64,000 bases of DNA from Clostridiaceae bacterium AF10-41 (lineage in GTDB: Bacteria; Bacillota; Clostridia; Clostridiales; Clostridiaceae): assembly GCA_027686065.1 (NCBI GenBank), contig JAQCTH010000004.1, positions 1-64,000 of the forward strand, read 5' to 3'. The translations under genes and the position numbers were made by a program. Positions 9,665-18,174 of this stretch are shown here, in pieces. The stretch's first letter is position 1. Each line of letters opens with the position of its first letter. The notes below the pieces were generated by a model. That model saw only the letters and a list, made by a program, of their open reading frames with translations, made no database searches and was not told the origin of the DNA.

Positions 9665-9676
9665 GCAATTTTACAA

Positions 9677-9719
9677 TGTATGCATACAATTGACAAAGTT
9701 TAGCTTTGGTTAATACAAT
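9677..9719 (+). promoter_or_regulatory. promoter of the ECF S-component gene, with adjoining palindrome
   Basis: A TTGACA -35 box (9690-9695) and TACAAT -10 box (9714-9719) are separated by 18 bases. A perfect 12-bp palindrome TGTATGCATACA (9677-9688) sits directly upstream of the -35 box and could be an operator. No regulator is identified. Confidence 0.55.
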
Positions 9720-9755
9720 ATATGTAAAGAATTATAATTCAAGGGGGCAATTATT

Positions 9756-10355
9756 GTGAATAAAGAAATTAAATTCAGAAAATTAGTGCAAGCAGCACTA
9801 TTAGCAGCATTATGCTTTGTGTCATTTACTTATCTACAAATTAGAATACCAACTCCAGGTGGTGGATCAACTTCACTTCATATTGGAAATGCATTTTGTG
9901 TTTTAGCAGCTTTATTGCTTGGAGGATGGTATGGGGGATTAGCAGGTGCAGTAGGTTTAACAATTGCAGATTTACTTGATCCTGTATATATATTAGTAGC
10001 ACCTAAAACTTTTGTTTTAAAGCTGTGTATTGGATTAATAACAGGATTAATAGCTCATAGGTATGCCAAAATAAGTGCAAGCAATGATAAAAAATATATT
10101 TTAAAATGGAGCATCATTGCATCAATTGGGGGTCTAGCTTTTAACGTAATCTTTGATCCTATCGTAGGATTCTTTTACAAACAATATATATTAGGGCAAC
10201 CACAAGAAGTGGCAGCAACCTTAGCAAAATTAAGTTCAATTGCAACATTTATAAATGCAGTAGTTTCTGTAATACTAGTAGTACTTATTTATAATGCAGT
10301 AAGACCAATTCTAGAAAAAGCAGGGCTGTTATTGCCTATTTATTATAAAAAATAA
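9756..10355 (+). CDS. ECF transporter S component (substrate-binding membrane subunit)
   Basis: This is a 199-residue integral membrane protein with about five or six hydrophobic segments. The S-component region IGNAFCVLAALLLGGWYGGL (about 47-66), followed by AGAVGLTIADLLDPVYI, is typical of the ECF S-component family (ECF_trnsprt/DUF1393 type). Such subunits bind a vitamin or related small molecule and use a shared EcfA/EcfA'/EcfT energising module, which is not encoded here. The substrate cannot be assigned from sequence. Translation starts at GTG 9756 after an AAGGGGG site. It is a single gene with a recognisable promoter and a palindrome upstream, and no riboswitch. Confidence 0.8.
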   Translation: MNKEIKFRKLVQAALLAALCFVSFTYLQIRIPTPGGGSTSLHIGNAFCVLAALLLGGWYGGLAGAVGLTIADLLDPVYILVAPKTFVLKLCIGLITGLIAHRYAKISASNDKKYILKWSIIASIGGLAFNVIFDPIVGFFYKQYILGQPQEVAATLAKLSSIATFINAVVSVILVVLIYNAVRPILEKAGLLLPIYYKK

Positions 10356-10457
10356 AAATTTTAATCTAATTTTAATCTTTCTTATATTTTAGATTAATCT
10401 TCTAAAAGTATTATATAACCATGATAAATGATTAAAAAATACATGGAGGTAAATAAA

Positions 10458-10994
10458 ATGGAAAGAAATGAAATGATTGAAATTATAATAGCAAAGGCTA
10501 ATGTGACTCGAGAAGAAGCAATAGAGGTATTAGAAAAGTTTAACTGGGATGTTGTAGATTCTATTATATATTTAGAAAGAGAAGGAAAAGTAGAAAATAA
10601 TGAAATTACTACAATAATCGAAGTTAGGGAAGAAAATCAAGAAAAACAAGAAAATAATAAAAACAAAGAAGAAAACTATGGAGGAATTGGAGCAATTATT
10701 GGCAAAATATTTAAAGGAATAGGCAAAATTTTAAAAAAGGCAAATGAGAACTTTTTTGAAATTAGAAAAGATAATGAAAAGCCAATGAGAATATCATTAA
10801 TAATAGCAATACTTTTATTAATCTTCTTATCTGTACCAACTATAATATTGTTAGTACTTGGATTATTCTGTGGATATAGATACTCATTAAGTGGATCGTA
10901 TATGAAGTATGATGGAGTAAATGATGTATTCGAAAAAGCATCAGAATCAGCAGATAATATGAAAAAAGATTTCAAAGAAAACTACGAGAAATAA
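10458..10994 (+). CDS. DUF4342-like membrane protein with N-terminal UBA-like domain (paralog 1)
   Basis: The 178-residue protein starts with a UBA-like three-helix unit (residues 1-45, ANVTREEAIEVLEKFNWDVV). An acidic linker, an amphipathic segment rich in Gly and Lys (about 65-95), and a strongly hydrophobic C-terminal membrane region (about 110-140) follow. This matches the DUF4342 architecture. I chose ATG 10458, not the upstream ATG 10428, because it lies 7 bases after a perfect GGAGGT. A paralog at 11988 has the same layout and overlaps a two-component system. The function is unknown; binding to membrane or protein partners is only a guess. Confidence 0.65.
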   Translation: MERNEMIEIIIAKANVTREEAIEVLEKFNWDVVDSIIYLEREGKVENNEITTIIEVREENQEKQENNKNKEENYGGIGAIIGKIFKGIGKILKKANENFFEIRKDNEKPMRISLIIAILLLIFLSVPTIILLVLGLFCGYRYSLSGSYMKYDGVNDVFEKASESADNMKKDFKENYEK

Positions 10995-11038
10995 TGAATG
11001 AATGAAATCATGAATGAAAAAGTGAAAGAGTGAAAAAA

Positions 11039-11058
11039 TTAAGGCGAAAAATCCTTAA
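11039..11058 (+). terminator. short hairpin after the DUF4342 gene
   Basis: TTAAGG (11039-11044) pairs with CCTTAA (11053-11058) around an A-rich loop, followed by a T-containing stretch. It is a weak terminator candidate. The sequence just upstream (10995-11040, AATGAA and GTGAAA-type repeats) resembles the spacer at 17614-17650. Confidence 0.35.
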
Positions 11059-11079
11059 GGTATTTTAAAATTAAAGAGA

Positions 11080-11152
11080 GCTACTATGCTAAGAGTTTTG
11101 GGGAAACTTACTGTGCGGAGACGAACCAACAACTCTAAGGCATAGTAGTTTT
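11080..11152 (+). ncRNA. long bipartite hairpin, candidate small RNA or elaborate terminator
   Basis: An outer stem CTACTATGC pairs with GCATAGTAG. An inner stem AGAGTT-TTGG pairs with CCAA-C-AACTCT. A 24-nt G/A-rich apical loop is followed by TTTTTT. The structure lies between the DUF4342 gene (+) and a minus-strand gene. It has T-run termination on the plus strand but no promoter I can defend. I could not match it to a known RNA family by eye. Confidence 0.45.
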
Positions 11153-11191
11153 TTATTCAAAAAGTACGAAATTATTTAATAATAGTAAATT

Positions 11192-11647
11192 CTATGCTTC
11201 ATAATCAAATTTATTATTAATAAGCTTTTTCCATCTTTTCTGTCTAAATCTATAAAATATATTAGCAAACAATACAATAAAAAGCGTTAGTATGCCTGCA
11301 TTTATTTCTATTGTGTCAGCATAGAGTGTTCTATTGTTTCCGATATCTTTTAAGTAAACATTATGATCCCACTTTTTTATTATCTTACTATAACCATTAT
11401 CTCGAATATTTTTAATATCATCATCCATGGAAATTATTATCCATTGACTTCCAAAGGGTATAAATCCAAGAATATACATTTTAATAAGATACTTTCCTTC
11501 TTCCCAGAACTCTGGTATCAAATGATTTTCTACTTCGACAAACTTTACAAGTGGTTCTGCTATATAAAAAAGTGACTTAGATTTTTTTATTTCATTAAAT
11601 AACTGATCTGAATTGCAATTAAATATTGACATTACTTTAACTAACAT
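11192..11647 (-). CDS. SRPBCC-like protein with C-terminal membrane anchor
   Basis: The 151-residue protein has a START/SRPBCC-type alternation (residues 1-115: CNSDQLFNEIKKSKSLFYIA, then LVKFVEVENHLIPEFWEEGK). A single membrane helix follows (about 116-135, GILTLFIVLFANIFYRF) and a short basic tail. SRPBCC domains bind hydrophobic ligands in a deep pocket; the ligand here is unknown. Translation starts at ATG 11647 after AAAGGAGA. It is a single gene convergent with the hairpin-bounded DUF4342 gene. Assignment to the superfamily is by general pattern only. Confidence 0.5.
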   Translation of the reverse strand: MLVKVMSIFNCNSDQLFNEIKKSKSLFYIAEPLVKFVEVENHLIPEFWEEGKYLIKMYILGFIPFGSQWIIISMDDDIKNIRDNGYSKIIKKWDHNVYLKDIGNNRTLYADTIEINAGILTLFIVLFANIFYRFRQKRWKKLINNKFDYEA

Positions 11648-11987
11648 ATTTCCATCTCTCCTTTATGATTCAGTTACAACACGATACAAGGTAATTATAA
11701 CATATTTTACCAAATCAATACGCTTAAATTTACTAAGATAAAATTTTTTTAATCAATTCGCAATAATTTCAAAATATATATTATATTCTTAGCTGTGAAT
11801 TTATTAAAGTTTATTGAAAAACTAATATACTTATAACAAGTAAAATAGTAAAATTTATATATATTGGGAAGAATCTAAAAAGATGTAGCAAGTACATAAA
11901 AGTTTCATTTTAAACTTATAACCTGAAATCTGTTCCCTCTTCCCTGATCAACTGTAAATTATAAATTATAAATATGGAGGTTTATTT
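11648..11987. other. intergenic region upstream of the DUF4342/two-component operon
   Basis: These 340 AT-rich bases separate divergent genes. They must hold both promoters, but I see no convincing paired -35/-10 boxes. One short inverted repeat, AAGTTT with AAACTT, is present near 11899-11919. The only firm signal is the TGGAGG ribosome binding site at about 11974-11979. Confidence 0.4.
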
Positions 11988-12527
11988 ATGGATGAACTTA
12001 AATTAATAGATAAACTGCGTAAAAAGGCAAATATAAGTTATGAAGAAGCAAAAATTGCTTTAGAAAATAATAATTGGGACATATTAGAAGCGCTATTATA
12101 CTTAGAAGAGAATGGAAGTATAGAGAAACCTTTTGTTAGTATTTTTTATACCAATGAATTAAGATATAGTGGAGCAATACAAGAAGTTAAAAAGAATAAA
12201 GAATATAATTATAAAGCATCAAATGGATTTCAAGGAATTTTTGAAGCTATATGTAAATTCATAGATACATGTAATAATATTTTTTTAGAAATAAAAAAGA
12301 GAGAATATGTGTTTTTGAGAATCCCAATTACAGTAGTAATTTTACTTTCATTTTTTATGTTTTGGATAATTATACCTTTAATAATTATTGGATTATTATT
12401 TGATATAGAATTTTATGTATATGCAAATAGTGTTAATACAGATAAGGTTAATAAAATATTAAATGAGATTTCAAGATATTCAAGGGATATAAAAGAAAAA
12501 ATTAAAAGGGTGATTAAAAATGGTTAA
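11988..12527 (+). CDS. DUF4342-like membrane protein (paralog 2), first gene of a two-component operon
   Basis: The 179-residue protein has the same plan as the gene at 10458. A UBA-like helix bundle comes first (residues 1-45, ANISYEEAKIALENNNWDIL). A linker, an amphipathic helix (about 75-100), and one hairpin-like membrane region (about 105-140, IPITVVILLSFFMFWIIIPL) follow, with a basic tail. Its 3' end overlaps the response-regulator gene by 8 bases, so the three genes are translationally coupled. That context suggests it helps sense or transmit an envelope signal to the histidine kinase. This is inference; no biochemical role is known to me. Confidence 0.65.
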   Translation: MDELKLIDKLRKKANISYEEAKIALENNNWDILEALLYLEENGSIEKPFVSIFYTNELRYSGAIQEVKKNKEYNYKASNGFQGIFEAICKFIDTCNNIFLEIKKREYVFLRIPITVVILLSFFMFWIIIPLIIIGLLFDIEFYVYANSVNTDKVNKILNEISRYSRDIKEKIKRVIKNG

Positions 12528-13200
12528 GATTTTAATAGTAGAGGATGAAGAAAAATTAGCAAGATTTATTGAACTTGAGCTAAAGCATGAAGGCTATGAA
12601 ATATTAAAAGCAAATAATGGTAGAGCAGGTCTTGAAATTGCAGAAAAAGGCGAAGTGGATTTAATTCTTCTAGATATAATGCTTCCAGAAATAAATGGTC
12701 TTGAAGTATTAAGAAGAATCAGAAAAACTTCGGATATTCCAATTATAATGCTTACGGCAAGGGATGCAGTTATGGATAAGGTATCAGGTCTTGATGCAGG
12801 TGCAGATGATTATATAACTAAGCCATTTGCAATAGAGGAGTTACTTGCAAGAATAAGAACAGCTTTAAAAAAGAGGATAGTTACAATGAAAAAAGATGAA
12901 GATATTATAAAATGTGGTTTATTATCATTAGATAAAATGAAGCATAAAGTAATGTACGATAATAGAGAAATAGAGCTTACAAATAGAGAGTTTAATTTAT
13001 TACAAATATTAATGGAAAATAAAAATATAGTCTTAACGAGAAATACTCTTATGGAAAAGGTATGTGGATATGACTATATTGGAGAAACAAATGTCATAGA
13101 TGTTTATATAAGATATCTAAGAACAAAGATAGATGATGTTTTTAATGTGAAAATAATAACTACAGTTCGTGGTGTGGGGTACGTAATTAAAGATGAGTAA
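12520..13200 (+). CDS. OmpR/PhoB-family response regulator
   Basis: A receiver domain (1-118) has acidic pair E8/D9, phospho-acceptor D52 in LILLDIMLPE, Thr in IIMLTARD, and Lys in YITKPFAIEELLARI. A winged-helix DNA-binding domain (about 130-226) has the recognition segment GETNVIDVYIRYLRTKID and wing TTVRGVGYVI. The layout is closest to ArlR/CsrR-type regulators of Gram-positive bacteria. The gene overlaps the preceding DUF4342-like gene and the following kinase gene by 8 bases each, so it is the middle of a tightly coupled three-gene operon. Targets are unknown. Confidence 0.93.
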   Translation: MVKILIVEDEEKLARFIELELKHEGYEILKANNGRAGLEIAEKGEVDLILLDIMLPEINGLEVLRRIRKTSDIPIIMLTARDAVMDKVSGLDAGADDYITKPFAIEELLARIRTALKKRIVTMKKDEDIIKCGLLSLDKMKHKVMYDNREIELTNREFNLLQILMENKNIVLTRNTLMEKVCGYDYIGETNVIDVYIRYLRTKIDDVFNVKIITTVRGVGYVIKDE

Positions 13201-14446
13201 AAAAAATAAGATAAAAAATGTTACATCTATTGCAATAAAACTAAATTCTAGTTTTGTAAGAAATTTGTTTTTTAAGTTTATTATTATTGATATATTTGTA
13301 ATTGCTGGATTTATCGGAATCTGGTGTATTGAAAGTGAAATAAGTTTTTATGGAGAATTTGTAAGAACTGCTAAAAGATCCTTTGATTTTTATCCTATAG
13401 AAACAGCAACTTATAAAGTTATTTGGGATAATGGAAAAATTTTAATAAAAGAGGCTAACACTTTTTTTTATCTTTTAATAAAAGTAATTAAAGCTATTGG
13501 AATTATAGAAGGAATAATACTACTAGATCAAATGATATTTGGTACTGCAAAAAATAGAAGAATTTTAAAACCACTTAATGATATAGCAGAAGCTGCAAGT
13601 AGACTTAGTGATATAGCTTTTGATGAACAAAAATTTCAAAGCCTTGAGGATGCAATATCTAAAATCAGTCCTTATGGATCTGATGAAAGAATTCATATTG
13701 GAGACAGTGATTTTCAAGGGCTTGAGGAAGCAATTAATAATTTGTTAGATAGAATGAGAGAATCGTATAGGCAACAATCAAGATTTGTTTCTGATGCTTC
13801 ACATGAGCTCAGGACTCCTATTTCTGTGATTCAAGGCTATGCCAATATGCTGGACCGTTGGGGAAAAGACGACGAGGAAGTATTGGAAGAATCTATAGCA
13901 GCAATAAAAAGTGAATCAGAGAATATGAAAAATTTAGTTGAACAACTATTGTTTTTAGCTAGAGGAATTAATGGGAAAACACAGCTTAATATTATAGAAT
14001 TTTCACTTAATGATATGATGAAGGAAGTGTTAGAAGAATCTAGAATGATAGATAAAGATCATATATATAAATATATAGACTCAGAAAACATAAATGTATA
14101 TGGGGATATAGCTCTACTTAAACAAACAGCTAGGATATTAATAGAAAATGCAGCAAAGTACACAGATAATGGTGAAGAAATAATATTAAAAGTAGGAGAA
14201 GTTAATTCAAATGTACCTTACTTTTATATTCAAGATAATGGAATAGGAATGGATGAAAAAGATGTATCACATATATTTGAGCGGTTTTTTAGAGCTGATA
14301 CTGCAAGGGTTAGAAAAGATGGTGGTACAGGTCTTGGGCTTTCTATTGCAAAATGGATTATAGACAGTCATAGAGGTTACTTTAGTGTTTTAAGTAGAAA
14401 AGAAATAGGTACAAGAATAACTGTTTTTTTACCAAAAGGACAATAA
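13193..14446 (+). CDS. sensor histidine kinase
   Basis: This 417-residue kinase has an N-terminal membrane helix (about 26-46), a short extracellular segment (about 47-85) and a second membrane helix (about 86-108). There is no clear HAMP domain. The HisKA box is SDASHELRTPISVIQG with phospho-acceptor His204. The catalytic domain has N-box LIENAAKYT, G1 DNGIGM, F-box IFERFFR and G2 GGTGLGLSIAKW. It is the cognate partner of the response regulator it overlaps by 8 bases. The very short extracellular loop suggests sensing of membrane or partner state, perhaps via the DUF4342-like protein (inference). Confidence 0.93.
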   Translation: MSKKNKIKNVTSIAIKLNSSFVRNLFFKFIIIDIFVIAGFIGIWCIESEISFYGEFVRTAKRSFDFYPIETATYKVIWDNGKILIKEANTFFYLLIKVIKAIGIIEGIILLDQMIFGTAKNRRILKPLNDIAEAASRLSDIAFDEQKFQSLEDAISKISPYGSDERIHIGDSDFQGLEEAINNLLDRMRESYRQQSRFVSDASHELRTPISVIQGYANMLDRWGKDDEEVLEESIAAIKSESENMKNLVEQLLFLARGINGKTQLNIIEFSLNDMMKEVLEESRMIDKDHIYKYIDSENINVYGDIALLKQTARILIENAAKYTDNGEEIILKVGEVNSNVPYFYIQDNGIGMDEKDVSHIFERFFRADTARVRKDGGTGLGLSIAKWIIDSHRGYFSVLSRKEIGTRITVFLPKGQ

Positions 14447-14453
14447 ATTATAT

Positions 14454-14490
14454 TAAATATTACTGGAAGTTTTATTTCCAGTAATATTTA
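14454..14490. terminator. shared terminator between the kinase and asnB genes
   Basis: A perfect 15-bp stem (TAAATATTACTGGAA at 14454-14468 with 14476-14490) lies between two convergent genes. T-runs are weak on both sides. Confidence 0.6.
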
Positions 14491-14532
14491 ATAAATAAAA
14501 ATATCAGTTATATAAAACTATATTAAGTTTAA

Positions 14533-16122
14533 TTATAGTCCACTAGCACCATAATTTGATAATACTCTAGCACTAGGATCATTTACTGCACAGCCTTTCC
14601 ATTCTTTATTTGGCATCCAAAAGTCAGTTATCATTTCTGCTTGATTTGGATAGTATTTTTCAAATATTTCTCTATATAATAAAGATTCTTTTGTGAATGG
14701 TTTAGCATGATATTTATATTGATTACATAGTTTTTCAAACTCTTCATCGCTATAAGACTTTTCTGCAAACTCCTTTAAATAATCAACCATAGAATGACCT
14801 ACAGCATCACTAAAAGCTGCCTTTTCACGATATAAAATACTATTAGGAAGATAATCCCCTTCAAAAGAATGTCTTAAAAGATATTTTCCCATATTATATT
14901 TGTTTAATTTTTTTTCGGGGTCAATAGCCATAACATACTTTACAAAATCTAAATCACCAAAAGGTACTCTTGCTTCTAAAGAGTTTGAGCTTATACAACG
15001 ATCTGCACGAAGTACATCATACATAAATAATTCTCGAATCCTTTTTTGAGATTCTTTTTGGAACTCTTCTGCATTTGGAGCAAAATCAGTGTATTTATAT
15101 CCAAACAACTCATCGGAAATTTCACCAGTTAAAAGAACTCTTACATCAGAAATTTCATGGATTTTCTTGCAAATTAAATACATTCCAATACTAGCTCTTA
15201 TAGTAGTAATATCATAGGTTCCAAGAAGTTTTATAACTTCATCAAGTGAATTTATAACTTCTTCTTTTGTCATATAAACAACCGTATGATCACTATTAAT
15301 ATAATCAGCAACTTCCTTAGCATACTTTAAATCAATAGCATCTTCAGTCATACCTATAGCAAAGGTTTTTATTTGTTTTTCAGGATACATCTTTTGAGCA
15401 ATTGAACATACTAAGGAGCTATCTAATCCACCGCTTAATAAAAATCCTACAGGGGCATCAGCATCCATACGTTTTTCTATGGCAGTTACTAATTTATCAT
15501 GAATATTACTGCAAATAGTGTCTAAGCCATCTGTGTAGTAATCATCTTTTACTTCTGTAATATCACAATAGCAGGTAAATTTATCATCAGCATAATAATA
15601 TCCTGGTGGAAATGCCATAATCTTATTTGTAAGACCAACTAAATTTTTTGCTTCACTAGCAAACATGATTTTACCTGTCTCAGAATATCCGTAAAATAAA
15701 GGACGAATTCCAATAGGATCTCTTGCAGCAATAAAACTATCTTTTTCTCCATCATAAATAACAGTTGCATATTCTGCATCTAATTTAGAAAACATATCTA
15801 ATCCATATTCATAGTACATTGGAAGTAGTATTTCACAATCACTATTAGAAATAAATTTATGGCCTTTAGCTATTAAATCTTCTTTAATTTTACGGAATCC
15901 GTAAATTTCACCATTACATATAGAGGCATCTCTTTTTCTTGTAAATGGCTGCATTCCACTAAAGCTTAAATCCATAATAGAAAGTCTTTGAAAACCCAAA
16001 ATACCAGAAGGTAAAGTTAGAATTTCAGTCATATCTGGCCCTCTAGACTCAGTTCTTTGTAATGCCTCAGCAAATTTTTCATGTTTCATATCAGTTCCTG
16101 TATAACACATAATTGTACACAT
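14533..16122 (-). CDS. asnB: asparagine synthase (glutamine-hydrolysing)
   Basis: The enzyme makes asparagine from aspartate, ATP and glutamine. I place the start at 16122, giving MCTIMCYTG, because Cys2 must be the N-terminal nucleophile of the class-II glutaminase domain. An AGGAGG-type site lies 8 bases upstream; a longer frame to 16140 would bury that Cys. The glutaminase domain covers about 1-190, with ESRGPD, ICNGEIYGF and SDCEILLPMY. The synthetase domain follows with the PP-loop GFLLSGGLDSSLV and LLTGEISDELFGY. The length is 529 residues. A T-box leader with an asparagine specifier precedes it, so expression should rise when uncharged tRNA-Asn accumulates. Confidence 0.93.
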   Translation of the reverse strand: MCTIMCYTGTDMKHEKFAEALQRTESRGPDMTEILTLPSGILGFQRLSIMDLSFSGMQPFTRKRDASICNGEIYGFRKIKEDLIAKGHKFISNSDCEILLPMYYEYGLDMFSKLDAEYATVIYDGEKDSFIAARDPIGIRPLFYGYSETGKIMFASEAKNLVGLTNKIMAFPPGYYYADDKFTCYCDITEVKDDYYTDGLDTICSNIHDKLVTAIEKRMDADAPVGFLLSGGLDSSLVCSIAQKMYPEKQIKTFAIGMTEDAIDLKYAKEVADYINSDHTVVYMTKEEVINSLDEVIKLLGTYDITTIRASIGMYLICKKIHEISDVRVLLTGEISDELFGYKYTDFAPNAEEFQKESQKRIRELFMYDVLRADRCISSNSLEARVPFGDLDFVKYVMAIDPEKKLNKYNMGKYLLRHSFEGDYLPNSILYREKAAFSDAVGHSMVDYLKEFAEKSYSDEEFEKLCNQYKYHAKPFTKESLLYREIFEKYYPNQAEMITDFWMPNKEWKGCAVNDPSARVLSNYGASGL

Positions 16123-16154
16123 CTTAATATTCCTCCCCAATAAAAATATAAAAT

Positions 16155-16440
16155 AAAAAAGCCTTTCATCCTATCAACTAGGACGAAAGACTTATACTTC
16201 CGCGGTACCACCTAAATTAGCTTATAAAGCTCTCTTTAATCAGTACGGAATCTTACTTAAATAAATTCGATACTGTCCAAGTTGTAACGGTTTGGCTCCG
16301 TCCAAGACTACTCTTAACAAATTTCGTTTGGAAGCTCCGGGATGTTCTTCATTATCAGCTTCGTATCAGTCTCTCACCAGCACTGACTCGCTTTAACTAC
16401 TTCTTAATAACTACTCTTCCCATCAAGGCTTTTATATTAA
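16155..16440 (-). promoter_or_regulatory. T-box leader of asnB (specifier AAC, asparagine)
   Basis: On the minus strand the conserved T-box sequence AGGTGGTACCGCGG is at 16213-16200. It is followed by a terminator stem (16192-16180 with 16172-16160) and a T-run at 16160-16155. Stem I lies at about 16440-16330. In GAAGAACATCCCGGAGC the specifier position holds AAC (16346-16344) followed by the usual purine; AAC codes for asparagine, matching the downstream asnB. T-box leaders read uncharged tRNA and prevent termination. Confidence 0.93.
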
Positions 16441-16633
16441 TTATTTGAAACTTAACTTTAAATTTATTTTATTTTACTTTTTATTTTGTAATACGTCAAT
16501 AGTTTTTTTAAAATTGCAAAACAATTTTTAGTGAAAAGGTAAATTGGGATTCAGAAGTGTATAAATTTAAGTGGATAAGAGAATAGAAGGCTGATATAAT
16601 GTTTTTTAGAATGTTTATGTGAGGAGTTATTTT

Positions 16634-17593
16634 ATGAAGTATTATTTAGCACCAATGGAAGGAATTACTGGATTTATATATAGAAATTCGTATAAAAAAT
16701 TTTTTGATAACATAGATAAATATTTTACGCCATTTATTGTTCCAACTAGTAGTAAAAGTTTTAAGACTAAAGAATTAAGAGATATCTTACCTGAAAATAA
16801 TAAAGGAATAAATATTGTTCCTCAAATACTTACTAATGATTCAGAAGGATTTATTACAACAGCTAGAAAGTTGCAGCAATTAGGTTATAGTGAAATTAAT
16901 TTAAATTTAGGTTGTCCTTCAGGAACTGTTGTTTCTAAAAATAGAGGATCAGGATTTTTAGCTAAAAGGGAAGAACTTGATATATTTTTAGATGAAATAT
17001 ATAAAATATATGATATGAAAATTTCTATAAAAACCAGAATAGGAAAAGAGAGTCCAGAAGAATTTTATGAGTTAATAAAAATTTATAATAAGTATCCTTT
17101 AGAAGAATTAATAATTCATCCTAGAACTAGAGAAGATTTTTATGGAAATAAACCTAATTTAGAAGTATTTAAAGATGGATTATTATTAAGTAGTAATCCA
17201 GTATGCTATAATGGCGATGTTTTTACATTAGAAGATCATTCTAGGCTGTCAAAGGAATTTCCAGAATTAAATACAATAATGATGGGAAGAGGAATATTAG
17301 CTAATCCAGGATTAATTGATGAAATAAAAAACAATATTTTTATAAATAAAAAAGTTCTAAAGGAATTTCATGAGGAAGTTTTTAATAATTATAGAGAAAT
17401 ATTTAAAGATGATAATATTGCACTTTATAGAATGAAAGAGTTATGGGGATATATGATTTACATATTTTCAGACAATAAAAAATATGCTAAGAAGATAAAA
17501 AAAGCACAACGAGTAGAAGATTATAGTGAGGCAGTTTTAAGTTTATTTAATGAACAAGAAATTGTGAAAGGCTCAGGGATGTTTAGCAATTAA
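16634..17593 (+). CDS. tRNA-dihydrouridine synthase
   Basis: This FMN enzyme reduces uridines to dihydrouridine in tRNA. The N-terminal TIM barrel starts with YYLAPMEGITGFIYR. The active-site Cys94 is in LNLGCPSGTVVSKNRGSGF. FMN and phosphate contacts are in IIHPRTREDFYG, CYNGDVFT and MMGRGILANPGLI. A helical C-terminal RNA-binding domain covers about 230-319. I chose ATG 16634 because GAGGAG lies 7 bases upstream; a GTG at 16619 has no such signal. The Dus subgroup (B-like or other) cannot be decided by eye. It is a single gene. Confidence 0.9.
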   Translation: MKYYLAPMEGITGFIYRNSYKKFFDNIDKYFTPFIVPTSSKSFKTKELRDILPENNKGINIVPQILTNDSEGFITTARKLQQLGYSEINLNLGCPSGTVVSKNRGSGFLAKREELDIFLDEIYKIYDMKISIKTRIGKESPEEFYELIKIYNKYPLEELIIHPRTREDFYGNKPNLEVFKDGLLLSSNPVCYNGDVFTLEDHSRLSKEFPELNTIMMGRGILANPGLIDEIKNNIFINKKVLKEFHEEVFNNYREIFKDDNIALYRMKELWGYMIYIFSDNKKYAKKIKKAQRVEDYSEAVLSLFNEQEIVKGSGMFSN

Positions 17594-17643
17594 AATATTT
17601 TGCTTGCAAAATAGTGGAAGAGGAAAAGTGAAAAAGTTAAGGA

Positions 17644-17664
17644 AAAAATCCAAGTGGGATTTTT
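17644..17664 (+). terminator. terminator after the dihydrouridine synthase gene
   Basis: AAAAATCC (17644-17651) pairs with GGATTTTT (17657-17664) around a 5-nt loop. Confidence 0.65.
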
Positions 17665-17799
17665 AATAAAACTATTTAGTAAATGGTGCTTAATTCTTTG
17701 AAATTTTCTCTTTTAACTTTATAATTCAATAACTCCACATAGGAAAATTATTTGCATAACTCTTTCAATTTTTCACTCTTCATTTTTTCATTTCTCTCA

Positions 17800-18153
17800 C
17801 TAACCCTTAGGTTTAAATATAATTGCAGCCAAAAAACCAAATACTATTGCAGAAGAAACTCCGCCACTTACTGTTTTAAAAAGTCCGGTAAATATTCCTA
17901 CAAAACCTGTTTGTTCTGCTTCAGTTAGTGCTGCAGTTACAAGAGCATTACCAAAACTACTTATAGGTACAAATGCACCAGCTCCAGCTAATTTAACTAA
18001 AGGGTCATATAAACCAAACCCTCCTAAAATTGCACCAACTACAACTAGTGTACAAGTTGTGTGTGCGGGGGTAACTTTTAAAATATCTGTTATAAGCTGA
18101 CCAATAACACAAATTATCCCACCAACTATAAAGGCAAATATAAATTTCTCCAT
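17800..18153 (-). CDS. spoVAE: stage V sporulation protein AE (SpoVAEb type)
   Basis: This is a small membrane protein of the SpoVA channel, which carries dipicolinic acid into the forespore and out at germination. The 117-residue length fits SpoVAEb. It is mostly hydrophobic with family segments VTPAHTTCTLVVVGAILGGF and FVPISSFGNALVTAALTEAE. I use ATG 18153; the GTG at 18165 abuts the AAGAAGG site too closely. It is the last gene of the minus-strand spoVA cluster, nine bases after spoVAD. Expression in the forespore under SigG is expected from the family, not shown here. Confidence 0.9.
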   Translation of the reverse strand: MEKFIFAFIVGGIICVIGQLITDILKVTPAHTTCTLVVVGAILGGFGLYDPLVKLAGAGAFVPISSFGNALVTAALTEAEQTGFVGIFTGLFKTVSGGVSSAIVFGFLAAIIFKPKG

Positions 18154-18174
18154 ATTATAAATCACACCTTCTTT

